From Desmonostoc muscorum FACHB-395 (GTDB lineage: Bacteria > Cyanobacteriota > Cyanobacteriia > Cyanobacteriales > Nostocaceae), in the NCBI RefSeq assembly GCF_014698035.1, contig NZ_JACJSF010000012.1, positions 62,001 through 126,000 of the forward strand: a stretch of 64,000 nt of DNA. The letters are read 5' to 3'. Positions 35,528 through 45,126 of the stretch are shown in pieces. Each line of letters opens with the position of its first letter. Positions within the stretch are counted from its first letter, which is position 1. The position numbers and the translations under genes are program-made. The notes under the pieces were generated by a model. That model saw only the letters and a program-made list of their open reading frames with translations. It was not told the DNA's origin and did no database searches.

Positions 35528-38500
35528 TTAACTAACTATCCCTTTCATCGGAATTTCTATCCAGAACTCACAGCCATTACCAGGTTCAGAAACACATTTT
35601 ATATTACCGCCGTGTTTTTCTACAATAATTTGGTAGCTAATAGATAACCCCAAACCGATCCCTTGTCCAGGTTGTTTGGTGGTAAAGAAAGGTTCAAAAA
35701 TTCGCGATCGCATCATCTCTGGAATCCCACAACCATTGTCGGCAATCCAAATCAGAATACTATTCCCTTCGATTATTTCTGTACGAATCCAAATTTTAGG
35801 ATTGTCAATTTTTTTTCCACAAGTTGCTGAGTTTTCGAGTGCATCGATCGCATTGTTGAGAATATTCATAAACACCTGATTCATCTGCGCTGCATAACAG
35901 ACTACTGGGGGCAATTCACCATATTCCTTAACTATCTCAATAGCAAAAGAATTATTCTGTGGTTGCAGTCGATGTTGTAAAATTAGCAAAGTACTGTCGA
36001 TACCTTCATGAAGGTTAACGGGTTTTATTCCTGTTTCGTCAAGTCGAGAAAAAATTCGTAACGACAAGACGAGTTGAGAGATTCGCTCTGCCCCCATCTT
36101 CATGGAAGTCAAAATTTTGGGCAAGTCATCACTAATGAAATCTAAATCCATTGCTGCTACTTGCTTTTGAATTTCTCCTGTTCCCTTAGGATACTGTTTC
36201 TGATAAAGACGGAGTAATTTAAATAAATTTTCGGCATGTTCCGTAACATAGATGATATTGCCGTAAATGAAACTAATCGGGTTGTTAATTTCATGTGCTA
36301 TACCAGCAACTAACTGCCCTAAACCTGCCATTTTTTCACTTTGAATCAATTGGCTCTGAGTGTTTTGTAATTCTTTAAGAGTCTGAGTAAGTTCTTCTTT
36401 TTGACGTTGAGTTTGTTCAAGTAATTCCGCTTGCTGAAGTCCTACCCCTAATTGAGTACCAATTTGCATCAGCAAATCTACCTCATCTTTTTGCCAATCA
36501 CGCGGTTTGAGATTTTGATAAGCTGCTAGTAATCCCCAAAGTTTCTCGCCCTGAAAAATCGGCACAATTATATATGCCCTAGCCTCCATTAGCTCAAGCA
36601 GAGTAATATGACAGATAGAATAGTTGGCGCTGTAAATATCTTTAATAGCAATACTTTCACCATTAGCAAAATTTCCACCTTGGGTTTGTTGCAAGTAATC
36701 ATCTGCAACTACAGGTAAAATTTCCTTTACTGGTGTCCAACCTTGGGCTAAAGACTCAGCAACAAATTCGCCACTCCAATCAGTCCTGAATTGATAGATT
36801 GTCACTCGATCAACTTCCAATAGCCGTCGGACTTCTTCTGCACTGGTGGCAAAGATGGTATCAATATCAAGAGACTGGCGAATTTTCTCCACTGTCGCAG
36901 CTAGGGCCTTCTCCCTTTCGGCTGCTTTCCGTTCTCGTTCGGCGGCTTTAGCCAGTTTTTGGGCTTGTACCTGCATCTGTTTCAAAGACTCAGCTTGCTG
37001 TAATGCTACCCCCAATTGAGCGCCAACTTGTGCCAATAAGTTGATTTCCTCATCTTGCCAATAACGGGGCTGGGAGTTTTGATAAGCTACTAACAATCCC
37101 CACAGCTTCTCACCCTGAGAAATTGGGACAAAAACTTCATTGCGTGCATACTTACCCGCTTGCTTTCCTTGCACAAGAACGCCTTCTGTCACAGGCTGCG
37201 GCTTAACCATTGGTGTCCAGCCATCAACAATAGAATCAGCGACAAACTCGCCACTCCAATCAGGATAGAAGCGGTAAATTGCGACTCGTTCCACTTCTAA
37301 TAACCGACGAACTTCTTGAGTTGTGGTTTTAAAGATGGCTTCAATATCAAGAGACTGACGAATTTTTTCTACGGTGTTTGCTAATGCCCTTTGCCTTTCA
37401 GCAGCTTTGCTGATATCTGCTGCTTGAATCTGCATTTGTTGGATAAATTCTGCTTGCTGCAAAGCCACACCTAGTTGAGTGCCAACTTGGGTAAGCAAGT
37501 AAACCTCATCTTTTTGCCAATCACGGATTCTGGCATTTTGGTATGCTGCTAGCAAGCCCCAGAGCTTCTGACCGTGGTAAATGGCAATAATCACATAAGC
37601 TCTTGCTTGATATATCTCTAAGATTTTAATGTAGCAGTCACTAAAGCCTGAATTATAAATATCATTACAAACACGATAAACTTCACAGAGGCTGAAGCTA
37701 CCACCCTCTGTATCTTGCAAGTAGGTATCAGCGACTGGAGGTTTAGCTAAATCTTTGGCGCTACATTCACTGACATTTTCACTCAATTCCGGCCGCTGCA
37801 ATTGTTCATCAATGAGGGAAATCCAACCCTCTGCCACTGATTCAAACACGAATTCACCACTCCAATCGGGATTGAAGCGATAAATAGCCACGCGATCAGC
37901 ATTTAGCAACTGTCTAAGTTCTGCGGTGCTTGTGTGGAAAATGCTTTTTAAGTCTAGAGACTGACGAATTTTCTCAATGGTTATGGCTATGGTTTTCTGC
38001 CATTGGGCTGCTTTTTCTCTGGCTTTTGCTTGTGCTAGTTCTGCTGATTGTAGTTTTACTTGTTCTAGGTAGTCTGCTTGCTGTAAAGCAACCCCTAGAT
38101 GTTCGGCGATTAATTGCACAAACTCAATTTCTGATGCTTCCCATTGTCGAGGACTACCACACTGATGAATACACAACAATCCCCATAAATCTTTACCTTT
38201 GATCAAGGGGGCAGTTATATTGGCACGTACTTGGAATTTTTCTAGAATCTGGATGTAGCAATCACTGGCATTAACTTGATAAATATCAGCCATTGCTTTA
38301 ATCCGGCCTTGCTGATATAGTTCTGCGAACTCCTCACTAAAGCAGTGGTCGCGCAGTTTGGCTGCTAATGCCGAATCCCATTCTGTTGCCACATCTTCAT
38401 AGATAAATTCCCCTTCCCATGCCAAATCAGGATAAAAACGAAACACGCCAACTCGATCGCTTTTTAGAAGTTGGCGAACTTCAGTGACTGTAATTTTGAA

Positions 38501-38656
38501 GATAGTTTCTATGTCTAGAGACTCCCGAATACGGGCAATAACTCCAGATAAGGCTTTTTGTTGCTCATTCTGACGCAAGGAGTATGTCACATCTGAATGA
38601 GACTCTTGCTGTTCTGAATTTGGTTCTATGGGTTGAGTAGTAGAGGAGTTTTCCAT
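35528..38656 (-). CDS. Multi-GAF sensor histidine kinase, probable cyanobacteriochrome
   Basis: The 1042-residue protein has four tandem GAF domains (about residues 40-195, 235-400, 430-555, 590-745) joined by helices, then a histidine kinase core (His788 in [12 protein letters not shown] box [10 protein letters not shown]). Three GAFs carry cyanobacteriochrome-like cysteines. GAF1 has a DHCF motif (Cys105) plus SDCY (Cys133). GAF2 has SDCY (Cys341) after an [11 protein letters not shown] loop. GAF4 has ICHI (Cys682) after [10 protein letters not shown], as in red/green types. GAF3 lacks the region. No membrane segment is visible, so the protein should be cytoplasmic. Chromophore binding is inferred. 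Confidence 0.85.
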   Translation of the reverse strand: MENSSTTQPIEPNSEQQESHSDVTYSLRQNEQQKALSGVIARIRESLDIETIFKITVTEVRQLLKSDRVGVFRFYPDLAWEGEFIYEDVATEWDSALAAKLRDHCFSEEFAELYQQGRIKAMADIYQVNASDCYIQILEKFQVRANITAPLIKGKDLWGLLCIHQCGSPRQWEASEIEFVQLIAEHLGVALQQADYLEQVKLQSAELAQAKAREKAAQWQKTIAITIEKIRQSLDLKSIFHTSTAELRQLLNADRVAIYRFNPDWSGEFVFESVAEGWISLIDEQLQRPELSENVSECSAKDLAKPPVADTYLQDTEGGSFSLCEVYRVCNDIYNSGFSDCYIKILEIYQARAYVIIAIYHGQKLWGLLAAYQNARIRDWQKDEVYLLTQVGTQLGVALQQAEFIQQMQIQAADISKAAERQRALANTVEKIRQSLDIEAIFKTTTQEVRRLLEVERVAIYRFYPDWSGEFVADSIVDGWTPMVKPQPVTEGVLVQGKQAGKYARNEVFVPISQGEKLWGLLVAYQNSQPRYWQDEEINLLAQVGAQLGVALQQAESLKQMQVQAQKLAKAAERERKAAEREKALAATVEKIRQSLDIDTIFATSAEEVRRLLEVDRVTIYQFRTDWSGEFVAESLAQGWTPVKEILPVVADDYLQQTQGGNFANGESIAIKDIYSANYSICHITLLELMEARAYIIVPIFQGEKLWGLLAAYQNLKPRDWQKDEVDLLMQIGTQLGVGLQQAELLEQTQRQKEELTQTLKELQNTQSQLIQSEKMAGLGQLVAGIAHEINNPISFIYGNIIYVTEHAENLFKLLRLYQKQYPKGTGEIQKQVAAMDLDFISDDLPKILTSMKMGAERISQLVLSLRIFSRLDETGIKPVNLHEGIDSTLLILQHRLQPQNNSFAIEIVKEYGELPPVVCYAAQMNQVFMNILNNAIDALENSATCGKKIDNPKIWIRTEIIEGNSILIWIADNGCGIPEMMRSRIFEPFFTTKQPGQGIGLGLSISYQIIVEKHGGNIKCVSEPGNGCEFWIEIPMKGIVS

Positions 38657-38808
38657 TCCCAGTGGGACTTTAAATATTGAAAGTCTTCTATCTCATGATT
38701 CCCGTTGCGATCGCAAAGGTAACAGTTCTTTCCTGAGAATGCCAAAAAACAATATAGGGACACGATACTATCGTGTCCCTACAAGAACATTTTTCAACCA
38801 CGAGAAAA

Positions 38809-38970
38809 TTATCGCCGCTTGGGAGTGGCGCTGCGGCTGGTGCGTTTCTCTTCATCTCGGCGACGGCGATCGCGCCAATCTGCCACGGTTAAATAACCAA
38901 TACCACCGGTGACTACTACAAGCAGCAGTACGGCAACTAAAGCTAAAATACTCAAAAATGGACTTTCCAC
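38809..38970 (-). CDS. Small single-pass membrane protein downstream of petN
   Basis: This 53-residue product starts at GTG 38970, just 7 bp after the petN stop, so the two are probably cotranscribed. It has one membrane helix (FLSILALVAVLLLVVVTGG), then a short YLTVADW stretch and an extremely basic tail (RDRRRRDEEKR...PKRR). The layout fits a small thylakoid or membrane subunit with a stromal/cytoplasmic basic tail. I do not recognise a named family. Confidence 0.6.
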   Translation of the reverse strand: MESPFLSILALVAVLLLVVVTGGIGYLTVADWRDRRRRDEEKRTSRSATPKRR

Positions 38971-38977
38971 AATGCCT

Positions 38978-39067
38978 CTACAGTCCGTTACGTCCCCAAA
39001 CTACCATTGCAATTGACCAAGTGAACACAACTAACAGTGATACCCAACCTAGTGTCAAAATCTCCAT
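38978..39067 (-). CDS. petN: Cytochrome b6-f complex subunit 8 (PetN)
   Basis: PetN is a small structural subunit of the cytochrome b6-f complex in the thylakoid membrane. The 29-residue product, [20 protein letters not shown] followed by MVVWGRNGL, is a single membrane helix matching PetN over its length. The start is the ATG at 39067. Because the gene is only 30 codons long, length-limited gene callers will miss it. It probably shares a transcript with the 53-codon gene that follows 7 bp downstream. Confidence 0.93.
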   Translation of the reverse strand: MEILTLGWVSLLVVFTWSIAMVVWGRNGL

Positions 39068-39342
39068 AGTCCCGCTTTTCAAATAATTACAAAAGGTTTC
39101 TAATATTTATCATACAGGGATTGGGCAGGCTGAGATTTTTTTATAAATGGCATTGTAACTTTGGCTGTCGATGTCTACGACGGGCTACGCCTAAGCAAAA
39201 TATACACCATTTTTCTTGGTAAGCTAGCACTTCAAGCATTAATAAAGACGAATGTAAAAAAATAGCGATCGCGCTTTCCTACTAGATGGTTTGGGAATAC
39301 TAGGTTTACGGGTATATTTCAAATCCAACAACCCCTAGTATT

Positions 39343-41229
39343 ATGCCGACATTTTTCAACTATTCTTTCCAATCCAACGGTTTTATTCCCCACGGACATT
39401 GTTATCTCTGGCAAAGTGGGTTAGTTTGGCTCCACATTATTTCTGATGCCACGATCGCTCTGGCTTATTATTCTATTCCCTTCCTACTGATTTACTTCAT
39501 TTACAAGCGCAAAGACGTTCCTTTTAATGGAGTTTTTTTGTTATTTGGTGCTTTTATCATTGCCTGCGGTACTGGACACTTAATGGATATTTGGACGCTT
39601 TGGTATCCAGACTATTGGATTGCAGGTGGTTTAAAAGCTTTAACTGCTATTATTTCAATATACACGGCATTTGCGTTATTTTACCTCATGCCTCAAGCTC
39701 TGACACTACCCAGCCCAGCCCAGTTAGAGGCTATTAATCAAGTCCTTTCAACAGAAATTGTCGAGCGCAAGCGTATTGAGAAAGAACTACGTCAAGCAGA
39801 AGAAGTTGCTCAAAACTCCAGCCAAGCTAAGAGTGAATTTCTGGCCAACATGAGTCATGAACTACGCACACCTCTTAACGGCATCTTGGGCTATACACAA
39901 ATTCTCCAACGCACAGAATCTTTAAGTGAAAAAGGACGCAAAGGACTCAGCGTTATTTATCAATGTGGTTCTCATCTTTTAACCTTAATTAATGATGTCC
40001 TGGATCTCTCCAAGATCGAAGCCCGAAAGTTGGAATTGTATCCTGTTGATTTCTATTTGCCTGCTTTTATAGATAGCGTGACTGAAATTTGCCGCATCAG
40101 GGCAGAACAAAAAGTCATCGCATTTCACATTGAAATCGATCCTGATTTACCAACGGGTATTCATGCTGATGAAAAACGCTTGCGGCAAGTATTGATTAAC
40201 TTGCTTAGTAATGCCATGAAGTTTACTCATCAAGGCAGTGTCACTTTCAAAACTCAGGTTATTAATCAAGAATCAAATACTAATGGAAAAACTAACTACA
40301 AAATTCGCTTTGAGGTAGTAGATACTGGCACTGGCATAACCCCTGAACAAGCCGAAAAAATCTTCCAGCCCTTTGAGCAAGCGGGAAGTCAGAAACGACA
40401 ATCTGAAGGTACAGGCTTAGGATTAGCAATCAGTCAAAAAATTGTTTTGTTGATGGGTGGTCAAATTCAAGTGCAAAGTCAATTTGGCAAAGGTAGCACT
40501 TTCTGGTTTGAGGCAAACTTGTCAGAATCTAAAGACTGGGCAAAGGTTTCTAGAGTAGTTGAGCAGGGAACTATTATTGGTTATCAAGGGCAAAGGCGCA
40601 CCATTTTGATTGCGGATGATAAATGGGAAAACCGATCGGTAATTGTAAATTTACTAGAGCCGGTTGGGTTTACTGTTGTAGAAGCTAGTAATGGTCAGGA
40701 GGCATGGGTACAGTCTCTAGCCCACAAACCGGATATGATTATCACTGACTTAGTGATGCCGATATTGGATGGATTTGAGTTAATTAGTCGTTTGCGTCAG
40801 TCCGGGCCATTTAAAGAGATTCCTGTCATCGCGTCCTCAGCAAGTGTATTTGCAGTAGACCAGCACAAGAGTATTGATGTAGGTGCAGATGCCTTTTTAC
40901 CAAAGCCTGTAGAAGCTGAAAATCTGCTGGAAATGCTACGACAGTTTTTGCAACTAGAATGGATTTTTGACGCTAAGGTAGATGCTATCAAAAAAATCTC
41001 TAAAGATGGTTCTAATCAACAAAATGAGATGATTCATCCTAGCAAAGATGTTTTGCAAGAGTTACTCGAACTATCACAAGACGGCGACATTCAAAATATT
41101 TTAGAACTGGCTGAAAAACTTTCTGCATCTGATGAGAAGCTAAACATGTTTTCCCAGCAGCTCATGCAGCTTGCTAGTAATTTCCAACTCAAACGTTTGG
41201 AAACTTTTATTGAAAAATACATCAATTAA
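39343..41229 (+). CDS. Hybrid histidine kinase with ETR1-like ethylene-binding domain
   Basis: Residues about 30-118 form three membrane helices closely resembling the plant ETR1 sensor: SDATIALAYYSIPFLLIY then FGAFIIACGTGHLMDIW. Relative to ETR1, Asp35, Tyr42, Ile45, Pro46, Cys75 and His79 sit at the ligand and copper positions with a constant offset of ten. A histidine kinase core follows (His172 in NMSHELRTPLNG; GTGLGLAI), then a receiver domain (phospho-acceptor Asp469 in TDLVMPILDG) and a 100-residue tail. By homology it should bind copper and ethylene. The REC-kinase gene at 41403 follows 173 bp downstream on the same strand. Confidence 0.88.
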   Translation: MPTFFNYSFQSNGFIPHGHCYLWQSGLVWLHIISDATIALAYYSIPFLLIYFIYKRKDVPFNGVFLLFGAFIIACGTGHLMDIWTLWYPDYWIAGGLKALTAIISIYTAFALFYLMPQALTLPSPAQLEAINQVLSTEIVERKRIEKELRQAEEVAQNSSQAKSEFLANMSHELRTPLNGILGYTQILQRTESLSEKGRKGLSVIYQCGSHLLTLINDVLDLSKIEARKLELYPVDFYLPAFIDSVTEICRIRAEQKVIAFHIEIDPDLPTGIHADEKRLRQVLINLLSNAMKFTHQGSVTFKTQVINQESNTNGKTNYKIRFEVVDTGTGITPEQAEKIFQPFEQAGSQKRQSEGTGLGLAISQKIVLLMGGQIQVQSQFGKGSTFWFEANLSESKDWAKVSRVVEQGTIIGYQGQRRTILIADDKWENRSVIVNLLEPVGFTVVEASNGQEAWVQSLAHKPDMIITDLVMPILDGFELISRLRQSGPFKEIPVIASSASVFAVDQHKSIDVGADAFLPKPVEAENLLEMLRQFLQLEWIFDAKVDAIKKISKDGSNQQNEMIHPSKDVLQELLELSQDGDIQNILELAEKLSASDEKLNMFSQQLMQLASNFQLKRLETFIEKYIN

Positions 41230-41265
41230 GTAAGTTGGCGCAATTAAAGCTAATTGGCAAGGGCT

Positions 41266-41308
41266 GTCATTTATCCTTTGTCATTTATCCTTTGTCATTG
41301 GTCATTAG
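41266..41308. repeat. Short tandem repeat
   Basis: Two perfect 14-bp units GTCATTTATCCTTT (41266-41279 and 41280-41293) are followed by GTCATTGGTCATTAG, in the spacer between two kinase genes. Confidence 0.65.
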
Positions 41309-41402
41309 TAAGAACTTTCAGACTATTTACGTTTCGTAACATAATTTGGTTTATTTCTACCAACTTACTTAATTTCAGTTAAATTCCAATTTCCAATTCA
41401 TC

Positions 41403-42668
41403 ATGATCAAACTTCTAAATAACGGATTTATTTTAATTGTGGATGATAATCCCACAAATTTATCTGTCCTGTGTGCAGCGCTCAATAGTGAGGGTTTTCG
41501 TTTCCGTGTTGCAGTGGATGGAGAAACTGCGATCGCTCAGGCTGAACGCAATCAGCCAGAGTTGATTTTGCTGGATGTACAAATGCCGGGTATTGATGGA
41601 TTTGAAACTTGTCGTCGTCTCAAAGCCAATCCTGCCACCCAAAACATTCCGATTATTTTCACCACTGCCTTAGCGGATACGGAAAGCAAAACGAAGGGAT
41701 TTTCTCTTGGCGCAGTAGATTATATCCCTAAACCGTTTGCACAAGAGGAAGTCATTGCTAGAGTGCGCGTACATTTGCAACTCAAAAAATTGACTGAATC
41801 TTTGGAACAACAAGTTAGTGATCGCACCAAGGCTTTGCAACAAGCTCAAGTTCAACTGGTACAGCAAGAAAAACTATCAACACTCGGAGAGTTAATCGCT
41901 GGTATTGGCCATGAAATCAACAACCCCATCAATTTTATTTCCAGCAATATTCCACCCTTGGAAGAATACATTACAGGAGTAACCGAGTTGCTCCTACTGT
42001 ATGAACAAGAGTATCCCAACCCAACAGCTAAAATTACCACTGCGATTGAGAACTTGGATTTGAACTTCGTTCTCGAAGATATGGTAAAAATTGTGAACTC
42101 ACTTCAGCTAGGAAGTGAACGAATTCAGGATCTTTCCAATTCACTCCGCAACTTCTCTCGCTCGGATAGTGATACAAAAATACCTGCTGATTTGCACCAA
42201 GGACTAGATAGTACACTAATGATTTTGCAACACCGCTTCAAAGCTAACGGTGATCGTCCCGGTATTGAAGTTATTAAAAGTTATGGAGTATTACCAGAGG
42301 TACACTGCTATTTAGGTCAAATGAATCAAGTATTTATGAACATTCTGGCAAATGCAATTGATGCCCTTGATGAAGCTATAATGCAAGGCAAAATGAGCAA
42401 TCTAATTCCTGAGATTAAAATTGCAACAGAAATAGATTCTGAACAATTGGTTATAATTCGGATTGCTGACAATGGGATTGGTATTCCTGAACGGCTTAAA
42501 CAACGGTTGTTTGAGCCGTTGTTTACCACAAAAACCGTTGGTAAAGGCACTGGACTTGGCTTGTCGATCGCTTATGAAATAGTTGTAGAAAAACACAAAG
42601 GTGTATTAGATGTAAATTCTCAACCAGGTAAGGGAACCGAATTTATCATCAAAATTCCCATAGAATAG
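41403..42668 (+). CDS. Response regulator receiver-histidine kinase hybrid
   Basis: The 421-residue protein has an N-terminal receiver (acidic pair in LIVDDNPTN; phospho-acceptor Asp58 in LILLDVQMPG; Lys in DYIPKPFA). A coiled coil and a histidine kinase core follow (His170 in AGIGHEINNP; ATP motifs DNGIGIPE and GTGLGLSI). The layout, receiver before kinase, suggests it is controlled by phosphorylation from another kinase. The ETR1-like hybrid kinase upstream is an obvious candidate partner, and the same HEINNP-type kinase core occurs in the multi-GAF protein. No output DNA-binding domain is present. Confidence 0.87.
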   Translation: MIKLLNNGFILIVDDNPTNLSVLCAALNSEGFRFRVAVDGETAIAQAERNQPELILLDVQMPGIDGFETCRRLKANPATQNIPIIFTTALADTESKTKGFSLGAVDYIPKPFAQEEVIARVRVHLQLKKLTESLEQQVSDRTKALQQAQVQLVQQEKLSTLGELIAGIGHEINNPINFISSNIPPLEEYITGVTELLLLYEQEYPNPTAKITTAIENLDLNFVLEDMVKIVNSLQLGSERIQDLSNSLRNFSRSDSDTKIPADLHQGLDSTLMILQHRFKANGDRPGIEVIKSYGVLPEVHCYLGQMNQVFMNILANAIDALDEAIMQGKMSNLIPEIKIATEIDSEQLVIIRIADNGIGIPERLKQRLFEPLFTTKTVGKGTGLGLSIAYEIVVEKHKGVLDVNSQPGKGTEFIIKIPIE

Positions 42669-42762
42669 AAGCATTTAATTAATTACAAAGTTGCTCTAGC
42701 ATTTATCATACTGGAGACAAGGAAAAATTTCTCCAATATCTAATCACTAATTTATATATAGA

Positions 42763-43224
42763 GTGAATCCAATTTTAGATCCTCAATTAATGGCAGAACG
42801 CATAGAATCCCTCAAAGCTGGAATACTGGGAGGTTTCTCTGTGTGTTTTGCTTTTGTACTTCTCAGTGTTTTGAATACTTTTGTACTAGCAAAGTATTTT
42901 CAGATCCTTGCAAGTCTGCACAGTAATATTAACTGGTACTTGTGGGTGAGTGGTGCAATCGCAACTTTTAGTGGCTTACTATTTGGTGTCACCTACCGCT
43001 ATATCATCCGCTCAGATAAAAATCCCCAACTTAAAGCTGGTGGGGTTCTGGCCTTTGGTTTGGTGCGTGGATTGACTCAGATAGAGCTTGGGTTGAATTT
43101 AGACATCACAATTTGGCCTTTTTTGGTATTAGCGGCAGAAAGTTTATTGTGGTTTGCATTTGCTGCGATCGCTCTTGATCTTGCGATTAAACTCCGTTGG
43201 GTTAAACCTTTTTCATCAATCTAA
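42763..43224 (+). CDS. Hypothetical membrane protein
   Basis: This 153-residue GTG-start frame encodes four membrane helices: GFSVCFAFVLLSVLNTFVLA, YLWVSGAIATFSGLLFGV, a third around GVLAFGLVRGLTQIELG, and FLVLAAESLLWFAFAAIALD. Motifs such as FGVTYRYIIRSDKNPQLKAG look conserved. I do not recognise a named family. It follows the REC-kinase on the same strand by 94 bp, but a shared transcript is not certain. Confidence 0.65.
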   Translation: MNPILDPQLMAERIESLKAGILGGFSVCFAFVLLSVLNTFVLAKYFQILASLHSNINWYLWVSGAIATFSGLLFGVTYRYIIRSDKNPQLKAGGVLAFGLVRGLTQIELGLNLDITIWPFLVLAAESLLWFAFAAIALDLAIKLRWVKPFSSI

Positions 43225-43419
43225 ATTTCCTTTCTCTAAGTATAGTAGTCGCATATAGATGTGAAATCCTACAAGGGATTGTGGCGCAAATAGATAAAAA
43301 GCTGGAAGCATTACGCTTTTGTAGTATACTTAATACAATTAGATCACAAGTACTAATTGTGTCATTTTTCAAAAACAAGTATAAATAATTACTAATGTTC
43401 CCCGAATTTGTTACTTAAT

Positions 43420-43983
43420 ATGCAAACTCAAATATCCCACTATTATTTGATAGTCGATCTGGAGGCTACGTGCTGTGACAAGAAGACTATTCCTCGTCAC
43501 GAAATGGAAATCATTGAAATCGGTGCGGTGATGCTCAATCGAGCAACATGGGAAATTGATTCTGAGTTTCAGCAATTCATCCAACCTGTGAGACATCCAC
43601 AACTGACAGATTTTTGTACCGAACTGACTAGTATTCGGCAGCAAGATGTTGATGAAGCACCAAAATTCATTGAGGCAATTTCTCGATTTAAAGAATTGAT
43701 TTATTCATTTCCCAATCATATTTTTTGTTCTTGGGGTAATTATGACAAAAAGCAATTTATTCAAGATTGCGCGTTTCATAATTTCCCTTATCCTTTTACT
43801 TCAGAACACATAAATATCAAAGAGGAATTTTCAGAATATCTTGGCGTATCTAAAAAATTTGGTATGGCACAAGCTCTCAATGAGCTAGGGATAGAATTGA
43901 AAGGTACACATCATCGCGGCATTGATGATGCTCACAATATTGCATCTATCTACAGACAGATTAAAGGCATCAAAATAAACTGA
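43420..43983 (+). CDS. DEDDh 3'-5' exonuclease (ERI1/KapD-like)
   Basis: The 187-residue protein carries the DEDDh exonuclease motifs: Exo I YYLIVDLEATC, Exo II around FCSWGNYDKKQF, and Exo III HHRGIDDAHNIASIY. The layout resembles the ERI1/KapD group of RNA or small-nucleic-acid 3'-5' exonucleases. The start is ATG 43420; a TTG four codons earlier is possible. A single-domain exonuclease of this size may trim RNA 3' ends, but the substrate is not determinable from sequence. Confidence 0.85.
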   Translation: MQTQISHYYLIVDLEATCCDKKTIPRHEMEIIEIGAVMLNRATWEIDSEFQQFIQPVRHPQLTDFCTELTSIRQQDVDEAPKFIEAISRFKELIYSFPNHIFCSWGNYDKKQFIQDCAFHNFPYPFTSEHINIKEEFSEYLGVSKKFGMAQALNELGIELKGTHHRGIDDAHNIASIYRQIKGIKIN

Positions 43984-44057
43984 ATAATGGAAAATTCGTA
44001 ACATACCATCTTAAAGTGTTGCGGTAGATTACGAAGATTGTTACTACAAAATTATGT

Positions 44058-44447
44058 CTAGTCAAAAGGATTTTTGGAGGAACCTTTTTTGCTATTGGGT
44101 GAGTATTCAGAACAATTCATGGCTTCTCCGGTAAGAACAACAGAAGGATTGACTGCACATTTTAGATAATGATTATTTGAATAAAATCGACACTTTTTAC
44201 AGGGAAGTTTGTGTAAACCGTTAATAGAGATAACCATTTTTTCATCTAAAAATGCCCGGATTTTTTGCAATATTAGAAAAAAAACTACCCAACCAATTAG
44301 AAAGCCAACAGGAGATAAGGATATCGCTAGATCGGGGATGCTTAATTCATGCGTTTGTGCTTGTTCATTTCTTGCTTCACTCAAGTTTCCTTGATGTAAA
44401 TTACTATTGGCTACTACAGTTTTTTGCAAAATTAGATCGTGATACAT
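44058..44447 (-). CDS. Single-pass membrane protein with Cys-rich tail
   Basis: The 129-residue product has one central membrane helix (SPVGFLIGWVVFFLILQKI). The tail has four cysteines in the pattern CKKCRFYSNNHYLKC...NCSEY, a likely metal-binding or disulfide module. The pattern of C-x2-C then C and C resembles short zinc-type or iron-binding motifs, but I do not recognise a family. It is convergent with the exonuclease gene. Confidence 0.6.
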   Translation of the reverse strand: MYHDLILQKTVVANSNLHQGNLSEARNEQAQTHELSIPDLAISLSPVGFLIGWVVFFLILQKIRAFLDEKMVISINGLHKLPCKKCRFYSNNHYLKCAVNPSVVLTGEAMNCSEYSPNSKKGSSKNPFD

Positions 44448-45126
44448 ATTATTTACCTTTTCCTATATGTATTTACTAACTTGATTTTTGATAGTCGGTT
44501 AACTAGAAATTTAGAACCATAACAAACTTAAAAATTATCCATATTTGTTCATATTAGATATGTAGATATCAACAAGCTTTGAACAATAAGGGTATTTATG
44601 GATTAGATTGTTTCATGTGTATTTTAATTAACTAACAATCACTACACAACTGTCAGTAGCACATATTTTAATGTTTACAATGGTTTAATTATAGGTTTAG
44701 CAAAATAAGACTTCGCCTATATCTGCCAAGAGTTTTGCTTGTTATTTTAAGTTATATACCCAAGGGAATAAATTAGAGAATGGACTTATAACTGGATATT
44801 TCTATGTTAAGATAAATCTAAAAATATTCTTAAAATTTTCTAGACATTAAAGCTGTATCACTTTTCAGTTATTTTTTTTATAAAAATCTTGAATGCAATG
44901 ATGGTTGTATTAGAAATTTATTTATTAAATAATTTTCGCTGGCAATGGAGATTTTAGGGTGTGTTAAATAGCCCTATACACTTGTAGTGATTAATTCTAT
45001 TATTTTGATAATTTTTTGCTCTAATTACCTGATAAAGTAGTATATATATCTGGGTTAAGTGGGCTATTAAAGAATAGCCTCTCATCAGATTGCAAGCCAA
45101 TAATATTGATTTTGAGGCTACAATTT
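44448..45126. other. AT-rich spacer with hairpin upstream of the SOD gene
   Basis: This 680-bp spacer separates divergent genes. Near its end is a hairpin (45062-45079) about 47 bp before the sodA start. The rest shows nothing specific. Confidence 0.45.
45062..45079 (+). promoter_or_regulatory. Hairpin in sodA 5' leader
   Basis: GGCTATT and AATAGCC pair around AAAG. It lies close upstream of the sodA start and could affect leader stability or act as a stop for upstream transcription. Confidence 0.3.
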
